Source: Nocardia yamanashiensis NBRC 100130
Lineage (GTDB): Bacteria; Actinomycetota; Actinomycetes; Mycobacteriales; Mycobacteriaceae
DNA: 64,000 nt
Direction of reading: 5' to 3'
Assembly: GCF_001613325.1 (NCBI RefSeq)
Contig: NZ_BDCD01000016.1
Coordinates: forward strand, 248,001-312,000
Position numbers and translations under genes: made by a program. The notes beneath the pieces were generated by a model. It made no database searches. It was not told the origin of the DNA and saw only the letters and a program-made list of their open reading frames with translations. Below, piece after piece: positions 51,882 to 59,332 of this stretch (position 1 is the stretch's first letter; the number at the start of each line of letters is the position of its first letter).

Positions 51882-52373
51882 ATGACAACCGCACTTCAAC
51901 CCCGCGGCGGAGGTGGCGGCGTCGGCAGGCCGAACGCCAGCAGCCTGGCCGAGGTGCTCGACACGATCCTGGACAAGGGCCTCGTGATCGACGCGTATGT
52001 GCGTGTCTCGCTGGTCGGCATCGAGATCCTGACCATCGACGCGCGCGTGGTGGTGGCCAGCGTCGATACCTATCTGCGCTTCGCGGAGGCGGTGAATCGG
52101 CTCGATATCGCCGCGCAGGACCAGAAACCCGGCTTGCCGGACGTGGTCAAGGATGTGGCGTCGGGCGGAAAAGCCTCCACCGCCAAGGAAGCCGTGGAAT
52201 CGGCGACCAAGCAGCTGTCGGGAGCGTTGCAGGACAACAAGGGCGACGCGAAGGAATTGCTGGAGGCCGCCGGGCAGCAGATTCTCGGCGCGCTCGGCTC
52301 CGGTAAGGACGAGGACAAAGAGAAGGAACAGGCCAAGCCCAGGACCACGACCCGCCGGAAGACCCAATCATGA
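51882..52373 (+). CDS. gvpA: Gas vesicle structural protein GvpA with C-terminal extension
   Basis: 163 residues. The core (about 20-75) contains SSLAEVLDTILDKGLVIDAY, then VRVSLVGIEILTIDARVVVA and VDTYLRFAEAV, the conserved amphipathic shell sequence of GvpA. About 85 residues of charged, Lys/Glu-rich extension follow; long tails also occur in other actinomycete GvpA proteins. It would form the ribs of the vesicle wall or a related structure. An AGGAG site precedes the ATG. It overlaps gvpF by 4 bp (ATGA). It is the first gene of an eight-gene operon and the only canonical shell gene in it. Confidence 0.93.
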   Translation: MTTALQPRGGGGGVGRPNASSLAEVLDTILDKGLVIDAYVRVSLVGIEILTIDARVVVASVDTYLRFAEAVNRLDIAAQDQKPGLPDVVKDVASGGKASTAKEAVESATKQLSGALQDNKGDAKELLEAAGQQILGALGSGKDEDKEKEQAKPRTTTRRKTQS

Positions 52374-53155
52374 GCACCGCCGAAAACACTGGTAATCAAG
52401 CCGATCCGAATACCGCGCTGCTGATCTACGGCATCGTGCCCGCGGACGCGGAACCGGAGGTGGACGGCATCGGACGCACGCCCGCACCGGTGCGCACGGT
52501 CAAACACGGCCGGATCGCGGCGCTGGTGAGCGAGGTCCCGGCCGATCAGCCGCTGGACCGGGCCGAGGATCTGCAGGCCTTCTCCCGGGTGGTCGACAGC
52601 CTGGTCGCCGAGATGCCGGTCATTCCGGTGCGTTTCGGCGCGGCGCTGAGCGCCGCCGAGGAAGTGGAGCGGGAACTGCTCGAACCCAACGCCGATCGCT
52701 TCCGGCGCGCCCTGGACGAATTGTCCGGCCTCGCCGAATATCTGGTGAAGGGGCAGTACGTCGAGGACGCGGTGCTGCGCGAGATCCTCGCCGAGAACCG
52801 GCAGGCCGCCGAACTGCGCGAGACCATCCGCACCGCCCCGCCCGAACTGAGCCGCGACGCCCGCATCGCACTGGGCGAAACCATCAATGCCGCACTGGAA
52901 TACAAGCGACAGGTGGACGGCGAGGTGCTGGTGCAGGCGTTGCAGGCGTTCACCGAGCATCTGGCGCTGCGGCCGCCCACCCACGAGGAGGAGGTCGCCG
53001 ATATCGCGGTGCTGGTGCCGGTGGCGAAACAGGACGAACTCATGCGGCTGATCGGCGATCTGGCCGAGCAGTGGCGCGGCCGCGTCGACCTGCGGGTCGT
53101 GGGCCCGCTCGCCGCTTGGGATTTCGTGGCCGCCGAGGGGCCGGACGCATCGTGA
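52370..53155 (+). CDS. gvpF: Gas vesicle protein GvpF
   Basis: 261 residues of the GvpL/GvpF family (PF06386). ALLIYGIVPADAEPEV opens the N-terminal domain and VIPVRFGAALSAAEEVERELLEP is the conserved central motif. The C-terminal domain includes VADIAVLVPVAKQDELMRLIG. GvpF is an accessory protein that binds GvpA and is needed early in assembly, at the gas-facing side. It overlaps both neighbours by 4 bp, so it is translationally coupled. Confidence 0.93.
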   Translation: MSTAENTGNQADPNTALLIYGIVPADAEPEVDGIGRTPAPVRTVKHGRIAALVSEVPADQPLDRAEDLQAFSRVVDSLVAEMPVIPVRFGAALSAAEEVERELLEPNADRFRRALDELSGLAEYLVKGQYVEDAVLREILAENRQAAELRETIRTAPPELSRDARIALGETINAALEYKRQVDGEVLVQALQAFTEHLALRPPTHEEEVADIAVLVPVAKQDELMRLIGDLAEQWRGRVDLRVVGPLAAWDFVAAEGPDAS

Positions 53156-53391
53156 TCGGCACCCTGCTCGGCCTGCCGCTGCTGCCCGTGCGCGGCGTGG
53201 TGGCGCTGGCCCGGGTGCTGGCCGAGGAGGTCGACAAGGAGCTGTACGGCATGACCGCCATCCGGCGGCAGCTCGACGAACTGGAGCGGGCACGGGCCGC
53301 CGGACAGCTCGACGAAGCGGAATACCAGCGCGCCGAGCAGGAGGTGCTGAGCCGGCTGCTCAATCGGAAGGGAAGCGGCGGTGGCCACTGA
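53152..53391 (+). CDS. gvpG: Gas vesicle protein GvpG
   Basis: 79 residues. IGTLLGLPLLPVRGVVALARVLAEEVD followed by a coiled-coil-like region (LDELERARAAGQLDEAEYQRAEQEVLSRL) matches GvpG, an accessory assembly protein. The GTG start overlaps the gvpF stop as GTGA. Its end overlaps gvpO by 11 bp. Confidence 0.9.
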   Translation: MIGTLLGLPLLPVRGVVALARVLAEEVDKELYGMTAIRRQLDELERARAAGQLDEAEYQRAEQEVLSRLLNRKGSGGGH

Positions 53392-53671
53392 ATCGGGTTC
53401 CCGTGAACGGCTGTCCGCCGCCGCGGCCGCCGGGGCCGGGGTGCGGCACATCGCGGAACTGACCGGCAAGGAGATCCTGGGCGCCACCGGTGTGCAGCCC
53501 GTCGATGACGGCTGGCAGGTGGAGGTGGAAGTGCTGGAGGACACCCACATCCCGTCGTCGGAGGACATACTCGCGCTGTACCAGGTGGACCTGGACACGA
53601 GCGGAAATCTGTTGTCCTACCGCCGGATCCGGCGCGGCAAGCGCTGCGTGATCGGAGACGATCGGCGATGA
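53381..53671 (+). CDS. gvpO: Gas vesicle protein GvpO
   Basis: 96 residues. VDDGWQVEVEVLEDTHIP, then SSEDILALYQVDLDTSGNLLSYRRIRRGKR is the GvpO signature. The N-terminal third is Ala/Ser-rich helix. GvpO is needed for gas-vesicle production in haloarchaea and is found in actinobacterial clusters, with a possible regulatory or assembly role. In Streptomyces clusters gvpO precedes gvpA; here it lies between gvpG and gvpJ. GTG start inside gvpG; ATGA overlap with gvpJ. Confidence 0.92.
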   Translation: MATESGSRERLSAAAAAGAGVRHIAELTGKEILGATGVQPVDDGWQVEVEVLEDTHIPSSEDILALYQVDLDTSGNLLSYRRIRRGKRCVIGDDRR

Positions 53672-54018
53672 CCCTGTCTTCCGGCCGTTACCCGGCGAAT
53701 CAGGCGCGCGGCGGTTCCGAACCGGCGAATCTCGGCGACATTCTGGAAAGGGTGCTCGACAAGGGTCTGGTCATCGCGGGGGACATCCGGGTGAACCTGC
53801 TGGATATCGAACTGCTCACCATCAAGCTGCGCTTGGTGGTGGCGTCGCTGGAGACGGCGCGCGAGGTCGGCATCGACTGGTGGGAGCGCGATCCGTGGCT
53901 GCGCGGGGACCGGGCGGTGACGCCGCGGCCGGACGCCGAGGCGCTGGACGAATTGCGTTCGGAGAACGAGCTTTTGCGGCAGCGCCTGGCCGAACTGGAG
54001 GAAGGCGATGGGAAGTGA
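53668..54018 (+). CDS. gvpJ: Gas vesicle protein GvpJ (GvpA paralogue)
   Basis: 116 residues. The core ANLGDILERVLDKGLVIAGD, then IRVNLLDIELLTIKLRLVVA belongs to the GvpA/J/M group, but with the KGLVIAGDI and DIELLTIKLR features of GvpJ. A C-terminal coiled coil (ALDELRSENELLRQRLAELEE) follows. GvpJ is a minor wall or tip protein in nucleation. The last 11 bp overlap the next gene. Confidence 0.9.
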   Translation: MTLSSGRYPANQARGGSEPANLGDILERVLDKGLVIAGDIRVNLLDIELLTIKLRLVVASLETAREVGIDWWERDPWLRGDRAVTPRPDAEALDELRSENELLRQRLAELEEGDGK

Positions 54019-54760
54019 GCATGTGGTGTGGGTGTACGCGGTGCAGCGCGGGGACGATGTCGCGCGCACACCCGCCGGGGTGGGCGGCGAGGCGACCCGG
54101 GGCGTCACGGCCGCCGGCCTGACCGCGGTGGTGGGCACCGTACCGGTGGACCGTTTCGGCGCGGAGGCCTTGCAGCGCAACCTGAACGACTTCGATTGGC
54201 TGGCCGCCACCGCCGACGCCCACAATGCCGTCATCGAGGCGGTGGCCGACGGCCGGGCCGTGGTGCCGGTGCGGCTCGCGGTGCTGTGCGGCGACGACGA
54301 GGGCGTGCGCCGGCTGCTGAGCGACCGGCGGGCCGATCTCGACCGTGCGCTGTCACTCGTCGAGGGACGAATCGAACTGGGCGTCAAAGCTTTTCAAGCA
54401 CACCGCGGTGATCCGGATCGCATGCCGCGGGCCACCTCCGGCGCCGAATACCTGAAGCTGCGCCGGGAATCGCTGCACCGCGACCGCACCGAACGCGATG
54501 CCGCCGACCTGGCCGCCGCCGAACTGTTCCGCGAGCTGTGCCCGTACGCGGTGGCCGCCCGTCGCCGGCCCGTCACCGATCGCGCGCTCACCGGCCGCGA
54601 CACCCCGATGCTGCTCAATGCCGCCTATCTGGTCGAGCACGCGCGGATCGGTGAATTCCGGGGCGCGGCGAACAGATTGGCGGACCATCCGCTGCTGATC
54701 GTGGAGCAGACCGGGCCGTGGCTGCCGTATTCGTTCGTCGCCGGCGCGGGCGATCTGTGA
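54008..54760 (+). CDS. gvpL: Gas vesicle protein GvpL (GvpL/GvpF family)
   Basis: 250 residues of the same family as GvpF. VVWVYAVQRGDDVAR is the N-terminal domain, AVVPVRLAVLCGDDEGVRRLL the central motif and ARIGEFRGAANRLADHPLLIVEQTGPWLPYSF the C-terminal domain. It is thought to interact with GvpA and other accessory proteins during assembly. It starts inside gvpJ, and its TGA shares one base with the next ATG. Confidence 0.9.
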   Translation: MGSEHVVWVYAVQRGDDVARTPAGVGGEATRGVTAAGLTAVVGTVPVDRFGAEALQRNLNDFDWLAATADAHNAVIEAVADGRAVVPVRLAVLCGDDEGVRRLLSDRRADLDRALSLVEGRIELGVKAFQAHRGDPDRMPRATSGAEYLKLRRESLHRDRTERDAADLAAAELFRELCPYAVAARRRPVTDRALTGRDTPMLLNAAYLVEHARIGEFRGAANRLADHPLLIVEQTGPWLPYSFVAGAGDL

Positions 54761-54975
54761 TGAGCGAACCGCACCGGATCACACCCGCGCTGGACGATTC
54801 CGGCCTCGCGCACTACCGCGACCGGGAGATCGCGCTCATCGACCTGCTCGATCGCGTGCTGGCGGGCGGGGTGGTGATCTCCGGCGATATCACCCTCTCC
54901 ATCGCCGACGTGGAACTGGTCCACATCTCGTTGCGCACGCTGATCACCTCCGTCGCGAACCTCCTGGAAGGTTGA
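54760..54975 (+). CDS. gvpS: Gas vesicle protein GvpS (short GvpA-like paralogue)
   Basis: 71 residues. IALIDLLDRVLAGGVVISGD then ITLSIADVELVHISLRTLIT is the GvpA/J fold in its short actinobacterial GvpS form. It is the third GvpA-type paralogue of the cluster. It is probably a minor assembly protein; no direct evidence is known to me. The ATG overlaps the gvpL stop (TGATG). Confidence 0.88.
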   Translation: MSEPHRITPALDDSGLAHYRDREIALIDLLDRVLAGGVVISGDITLSIADVELVHISLRTLITSVANLLEG

Positions 54976-54977
54976 CC

Positions 54978-55268
54978 ATGCCCGAACCGGCCACTCCGAG
55001 TGAACGCATCGAACTGGATCCGGCCACCGTGGAGCGCGGTCTGGCCACCCTGGTGCTCACCATCGTCGAACTGCTGCGGCAGTTGATGGAACGGCAGGCC
55101 CTGCGGCGCATCGAGGTCGGCGACCTGTCCGATCAGCAGATCGAACAGATCGGCACGACCCTGATGCGGCTGGCCGCGGCCATGGACGAGCTGAGCGCCC
55201 ATTTCGGGCTCAGCCCAGCGGATTTGAATATCGATCTGGGTCCGCTGGGTCCGCTGCTGCCCCGCTAG
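54978..55268 (+). CDS. gvpK: Gas vesicle protein GvpK
   Basis: 96 residues. RIELDPATVERGLATLVLTI, then VELLRQLMERQALRRIE and LNIDLGPLGPLL are conserved in GvpK, an accessory protein required for vesicle formation. I chose ATG 54978 because GGAAGG lies 7 bases before it; a TTG at 54972 overlapping the previous stop is possible. It is the last gene of the operon. Its 3' end overlaps the convergent holin-like gene by 59 bp. Confidence 0.92.
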   Translation: MPEPATPSERIELDPATVERGLATLVLTIVELLRQLMERQALRRIEVGDLSDQQIEQIGTTLMRLAAAMDELSAHFGLSPADLNIDLGPLGPLLPR

Positions 55269-55593
55269 TCTTCGCTTTCGCCTGCGCCCGGACCACCGCC
55301 GCCGCGACCAGCAGCACGATGCCGACCAGCACCGCCGCCACCCAGTCCGGCAGGGCCAGCGCCAGCAGCAGGATCACCGCCGCGACCACCGCGCCGCCGC
55401 CGTACAGCCCGAGCAGCGCCGCCGTGGCGTTCAGTTTGGCCCGCGCCCCGAATTGCGGCATGCGCCCGATGGTTTCGCGCACCGCGCGCTCGGTCTGCTC
55501 ACGCACGACCGCCCGCAACTGGTCGACGCCCAGCCCGGTCAGATTGGACACCGGGGACCCCTTGGATCCCGGATTCCCTGGCATTTCCACCAT
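55210..55593 (-). CDS. Phage-holin-like (holin_3_6 / DUF1469-type) membrane protein
   Basis: 127 residues. A soluble N-terminus (LRAVVREQTERAVRETIGRM) precedes two membrane helices (ALLGLYGGGAVVAAVILLLALAL and WVAAVLVGIVLLVAAAVV) and a charged C-terminus. This resembles the actinobacterial phage_holin_3_6 family, which is chromosomal and not usually phage-related. It has a very strong AGGAGGTAAAGGA site. A SigB/SigF-like promoter lies 27 bases upstream. The last 59 bp overlap gvpK tail to tail. Confidence 0.82.
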   Translation of the reverse strand: MVEMPGNPGSKGSPVSNLTGLGVDQLRAVVREQTERAVRETIGRMPQFGARAKLNATAALLGLYGGGAVVAAVILLLALALPDWVAAVLVGIVLLVAAAVVRAQAKAKTSGAAADPADPDRYSNPLG

Positions 55594-55619
55594 TTTTCCT
55601 TTACCTCCTGTCCCGGGCT

Positions 55620-55644
55620 CTACCCGTTCGCCGCACCCGCACAC
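55620..55644 (-). promoter_or_regulatory. SigB/SigF-like promoter of the holin-like gene
   Basis: On the reverse strand: GTGT (55644-55641), 15 bp, GGGTAG (55625-55620), 26 bases before the ATG. It departs from GTTT at one base. It is back to back with the next element. Confidence 0.5.
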
Positions 55645-55657
55645 CGATCCCGCGGGC

Positions 55658-55683
55658 GTTTGCGGTGGTGACTGCGCGGGTAT
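55658..55683 (+). promoter_or_regulatory. SigB/SigF-type promoter of the thiamine-diphosphate enzyme
   Basis: GTTT (55658-55661), 16 bp, GGGTAT (55678-55683), 49 bases before the ATG. This is the best match in the window to the general-stress consensus, with both elements exact. Confidence 0.68.
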
Positions 55684-55732
55684 CGCGGCAGCGACCGGGA
55701 GGCGACGAGGAACACCACAGCTGGGAGAGAGC

Positions 55733-57529
55733 ATGAGCGAGCAGGTCGGCGATCATGTCGTGGCGCGACTACGGGAATGGGGCGTCGAACAGGTCTTCGG
55801 TTATCCCGGCGACGGCATCAACGGTCTCATCGCCGCCTTCGGTCGCGCGGGCGACCGGCCCGCGTTCGTGCAGACCAGACATGAGGAGATGGCCGCATTC
55901 GCGGCCACCGGCTACGCGAAGTTCAGCGGCGCGGTGGGCGTGTGCGCGGCGACCTCGGGGCCGGGCGCGATCCATCTGCTGAACGGGCTCTACGACGCCA
56001 AGCTGGACCATGTGCCGGTGGTGGCGATCGTCGGGCAGACCGCGCGCGGCGCGGTCGGCGGCAGCTATCAGCAGGAGGTGAACCTGCGGGTGCTGCTCGA
56101 GGACGTGGCCTCGGAATACCTGGTGGAGGTCAATGTGCCGAGCCAGCTGCCCAATGCCGTCGACCGGGCGTTCCGGACGGCGTGGACGCGGCGGGCCCCG
56201 ACCGCGGTGATCCTGCCCGCCGATCTGCAGGAAGAGACCTACTCCCCGCCCGAGCACGCCTTCCGGCAGGTGCCCTCGAGTCCGCCCGGCGAACTGGCGG
56301 CCCCGCTGGTCATCGCGCCGGAAAGCGAGATCCGGCGGGCCGCGGAGATCCTGAACGCGGGCTCGCGGGTGGCCATCCTGATCGGGCAGGGGGCGCGCGA
56401 CGCGGTGGACGAAGTCGTCGCGGTCGCCGAACTCACCGGTGCGGGGGTGGCGAAAGCCTTGCTGGGCAAGGATATTCTCTCCGACGACCTGTCGTTCGTG
56501 ACCGGTCCGATCGGACTGCTCGGCAGCCGGCCCAGCTACGAGCTCATGCATGAATGCGACACCCTGCTCATCGTCGGCTCGAACTTCCCCTACACCCAGT
56601 TCCTGCCCGAGTTCGGGCAGGCGCGCGCAGTGCAGATCGATATCGACGGCACCATGATCGGGATGCGGTATCCGACCGAGGTGAACCTGGTCGGCGCCGC
56701 CAAGCCCACCCTGGCGCGCCTGATTCCGCTGCTCACGCCCCGCCCGGACCGGGCCTGGCGCAACGAGCTCGAGGAGAGCGTGGCGCGCTGGTGGCAGACC
56801 CTGGAACGGCAGGCCATGCTCGAGGCCAAGCCGGTCAATCCCATGCGGGTGGTGTGGGAGCTGTCGCGGCGGCTGCCCGAGGATGCCATCGTGACCGCCG
56901 ATTCCGGGTCCTCCACCAACTGGTACGCGCGCTTCCTGCGGTTCCGGGGCGCGATGCGCGGATCGCTGTCGGGCACCCTGGCCAGCATGGGCTGCGGCGT
57001 GCCGTACGCCATCGGCGCCAAATTCGCCCATCCCGATCGGCCGGCCATCGCGCTGGTAGGAGACGGCGCCATGCAGATGAACGGGATGGCCGAACTGCTC
57101 ACCGTGCAGCGCTACCGGCAGCGCTGGTCCGATCCGCGCCTGATCGTGTGCGTCTTCCACAACAACGACCTCAATCAGGTCACCTGGGAGCTGCGCGCCA
57201 TGGGCGGCGCGCCGAAATTCGAGGAATCGCAAACGCTTCCGGATATCGACTACGCCGAATTCGCGCGCAGTGCCGGGCTGGGCGGGTTCACCATCGACCA
57301 TCCCGATCAGATCGGCCCGGCCTGGGATGCCGCGCTCGCCGCCGATCATCCGGTGGTGCTGGACTTCCACACCGATCCGGAGGTGCCGCCGATTCCGCCG
57401 CACGCCACCTGGGACCAGCTGAAGGCGGTGACCGAGGCGGTGCTGCGCGGGGATCCGGGCGGCTGGCATCTGGTCGCGCAGGGCGTGAAAACCAAGGCGC
57501 AGGAAATGTTCCCGGCGCGCGGCCGGTGA
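55733..57529 (+). CDS. Thiamine-diphosphate-dependent enzyme (pyruvate oxidase/acetolactate synthase-like)
   Basis: 598 residues with three domains: the N-terminal TPP-Pyr domain with catalytic E51 in QTRHEEMAAFAATGYAK, a central nucleotide-type domain, and the C-terminal TPP-PP domain with GDGAMQMNGM (G443) and its partner HNNDLNQ. The layout is that of pyruvate dehydrogenase (quinone) PoxB and large acetolactate synthase subunits. No small regulatory subunit gene is adjacent, so an oxidase or decarboxylase role is more likely than branched-chain synthesis. The ATG follows GGGAGAG. A stress-type promoter is directly upstream. Confidence 0.88.
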   Translation: MSEQVGDHVVARLREWGVEQVFGYPGDGINGLIAAFGRAGDRPAFVQTRHEEMAAFAATGYAKFSGAVGVCAATSGPGAIHLLNGLYDAKLDHVPVVAIVGQTARGAVGGSYQQEVNLRVLLEDVASEYLVEVNVPSQLPNAVDRAFRTAWTRRAPTAVILPADLQEETYSPPEHAFRQVPSSPPGELAAPLVIAPESEIRRAAEILNAGSRVAILIGQGARDAVDEVVAVAELTGAGVAKALLGKDILSDDLSFVTGPIGLLGSRPSYELMHECDTLLIVGSNFPYTQFLPEFGQARAVQIDIDGTMIGMRYPTEVNLVGAAKPTLARLIPLLTPRPDRAWRNELEESVARWWQTLERQAMLEAKPVNPMRVVWELSRRLPEDAIVTADSGSSTNWYARFLRFRGAMRGSLSGTLASMGCGVPYAIGAKFAHPDRPAIALVGDGAMQMNGMAELLTVQRYRQRWSDPRLIVCVFHNNDLNQVTWELRAMGGAPKFEESQTLPDIDYAEFARSAGLGGFTIDHPDQIGPAWDAALAADHPVVLDFHTDPEVPPIPPHATWDQLKAVTEAVLRGDPGGWHLVAQGVKTKAQEMFPARGR

Positions 57530-57624
57530 ACCCGGGGCGATCTGCCGAAATGCCTGCGCCGCGGTCGGGGTGAAGTGCGAAACTGGAGCTTCGGACGGGG
57601 CGTATCGACCGCGAGGAGCTCGGC

Positions 57625-59175
57625 ATGGCCGCAGCGAACGTCGAGGTAGAGGTATTGATCGTCGGTGGCGGGCCGGTCGGGTTGACGGCGCGGGCGCTCT
57701 TGGAGCGCTGGGGTGTGCGAGTGCTGTTGATCGAGAAACATACTGAGCTATCGCCTTTTCCGCGGTCGCGGCTGGTGAATGTGCGCTCGATGGAGATCTT
57801 CCGGCAACTCGGCATCGCCGCGACCGTGAGCGAGCGCGGGTTCGCGCGCGAGTACGGGCGCATCCGGTTCCGGGACACCCTGTGCGAGCAGGATTTCGCG
57901 GCGGCGGCCATGGTGGGGATCGATGCGCCGATTGCGGAGAGCCCGGTCATCGGCACCATCACCTCGCAGGACCGGCTGGAGCCGACGCTCATCGCGGCCG
58001 CGCGCACGCCGGTGCGGTTCGGGGTGGAACTGGTGGAGCTGGCGGTGGACGAGGACGGGGTGACCGCGGGGCTGGTCGAGCGCCGGGCCGGGATCCGGAC
58101 ACAGGTGCGGGCGCGCTATCTGCTCGCCGCCGACGGCGCGAATTCCACTGTGCGGCAAGGACTCGATATCGGCACGACCGGCCCGGGCACCATGGCCGAG
58201 CTGACCACCGTCGTGTTCGATGCCGATCTGCGCGACTGCTGCGCCGCGCATCCGGCCGGGCTGTATTTCACCGCGTACGGCACCGTCGCGCCGCTGTACC
58301 CCGAGGGCGGGTGGGCCTGGTTCGGGCGGACCCCGGCGAATCCGCTGCGCACGGACTGGGCCGCGCATGTGCTGCGGGCGCTCGGGCCGCGCGTCGACGC
58401 GAAGATCGAAGTGCTGCGCGTACAGCACTGGATGATGAACGCCTTCGTGGCCGAGCGGTTCCGGCACGGGCGCATCCTGCTCGCCGGCGATGCCGCGCAC
58501 GCGGTTCCGATCACCGGCGGAATGGGCATGAACGCGGGCATCGGCGACGTGCACAACCTGTGCTGGAAGCTCGCGGGCGTACTGCGCGGTTGGGCGGGGC
58601 CGGAACTGCTGGAAACCTATGAGCCGGAACGACTACCGGTCGCCCAGCGGACGCTGCGGCAGGCGGTCGCCAACGCCCGGCTGGCCTTCGACGTCCAGGA
58701 CAAGCGGGGTGAACAGCTGCGCAGCCGGGAACCGACCCCCGAACACGTCGAACTGCCTTGGTCGGAACGGTTTTTCGCGCAGCTCGGCCTGGTGCTCGGC
58801 GTCAGCTATCGCTCGGCCGCGGTGCTCGGCGTCACCGGCGCCGCGCCCGATCCCGGCACCGACTACCTGCCCACCGCCGGGCCCGGCGACCGGCTGCCGC
58901 ACCGCTGGCTGGGCCCCGGCCGCTCCACCCTCGACACCCTCGGCGAATGGTTCACCCTGCTCGCGCCCGAACCGGCGCGCTGGACGCAAACCGCTAGCGC
59001 GCCATGGCCATTGCACGTCGAGACGCTGCCCGGCGCGCACGCGATCAGCTACGAACTCGAACCGGAGGAAGCGCTGCTGGTGCGGCCGGACGGGCATATC
59101 GCGGCGCGCCTGCGCAATCGCGGGCCGCACGAGGTCACCGTGGCGCTGGCGGCCGTCACCCGATCGGTGCCGTGA
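57625..59175 (+). CDS. FAD-dependent aromatic monooxygenase (PheA/TfdB-type)
   Basis: 516 residues. The N-terminal FAD motif is VGGGPVGL (13-20). LLAADGANSTVRQ holds the DG motif and LLAGDAAHAVPITGGMGMN the GD motif that binds the ribityl chain. This set marks flavoprotein hydroxylases of the phenol/polyketide hydroxylase family. It uses NAD(P)H and O2; the substrate is unknown. The C-terminal domain (after about 400) is thioredoxin-like in position but weakly conserved. The ATG has a GAGGAGC site. No neighbouring catabolic genes are present. Confidence 0.9.
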   Translation: MAAANVEVEVLIVGGGPVGLTARALLERWGVRVLLIEKHTELSPFPRSRLVNVRSMEIFRQLGIAATVSERGFAREYGRIRFRDTLCEQDFAAAAMVGIDAPIAESPVIGTITSQDRLEPTLIAAARTPVRFGVELVELAVDEDGVTAGLVERRAGIRTQVRARYLLAADGANSTVRQGLDIGTTGPGTMAELTTVVFDADLRDCCAAHPAGLYFTAYGTVAPLYPEGGWAWFGRTPANPLRTDWAAHVLRALGPRVDAKIEVLRVQHWMMNAFVAERFRHGRILLAGDAAHAVPITGGMGMNAGIGDVHNLCWKLAGVLRGWAGPELLETYEPERLPVAQRTLRQAVANARLAFDVQDKRGEQLRSREPTPEHVELPWSERFFAQLGLVLGVSYRSAAVLGVTGAAPDPGTDYLPTAGPGDRLPHRWLGPGRSTLDTLGEWFTLLAPEPARWTQTASAPWPLHVETLPGAHAISYELEPEEALLVRPDGHIAARLRNRGPHEVTVALAAVTRSVP

Positions 59176-59255
59176 CCCGCCCGGCCCTGAACGAGGCCAT
59201 TGCAATCCGGGTGTGCCGGAGGATCGTTGGTGTTAGATTTTCCATCGGACTCGTT

Positions 59256-59287
59256 GTAAGCGGTCGAATACCCCGGGTAAGCGGTCG
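59256..59287 (+). repeat. Pair of 11-bp direct repeats upstream of the kinase
   Basis: GTAAGCGGTCG occurs at 59256-59266 and 59277-59287, exactly 21 bp apart (two helical turns). It lies 46-77 bases before the kinase TTG start. Direct repeats in phase are typical of activator sites such as those of OmpR-family regulators. The rest of the 157-bp gap holds only a TTAGATTTT AT-rich stretch. Confidence 0.55.
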
Positions 59288-59332
59288 TTTCGCCGGTGGG
59301 ACGGGTGCGACGCGTGTCGGGGAGATGGGTAA

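Noticed and set aside
55210..55593. Holin-like gene as evidence of a prophage
   Set aside because: No other phage gene is present. This family is common on actinobacterial chromosomes, and it has a stress-type promoter.
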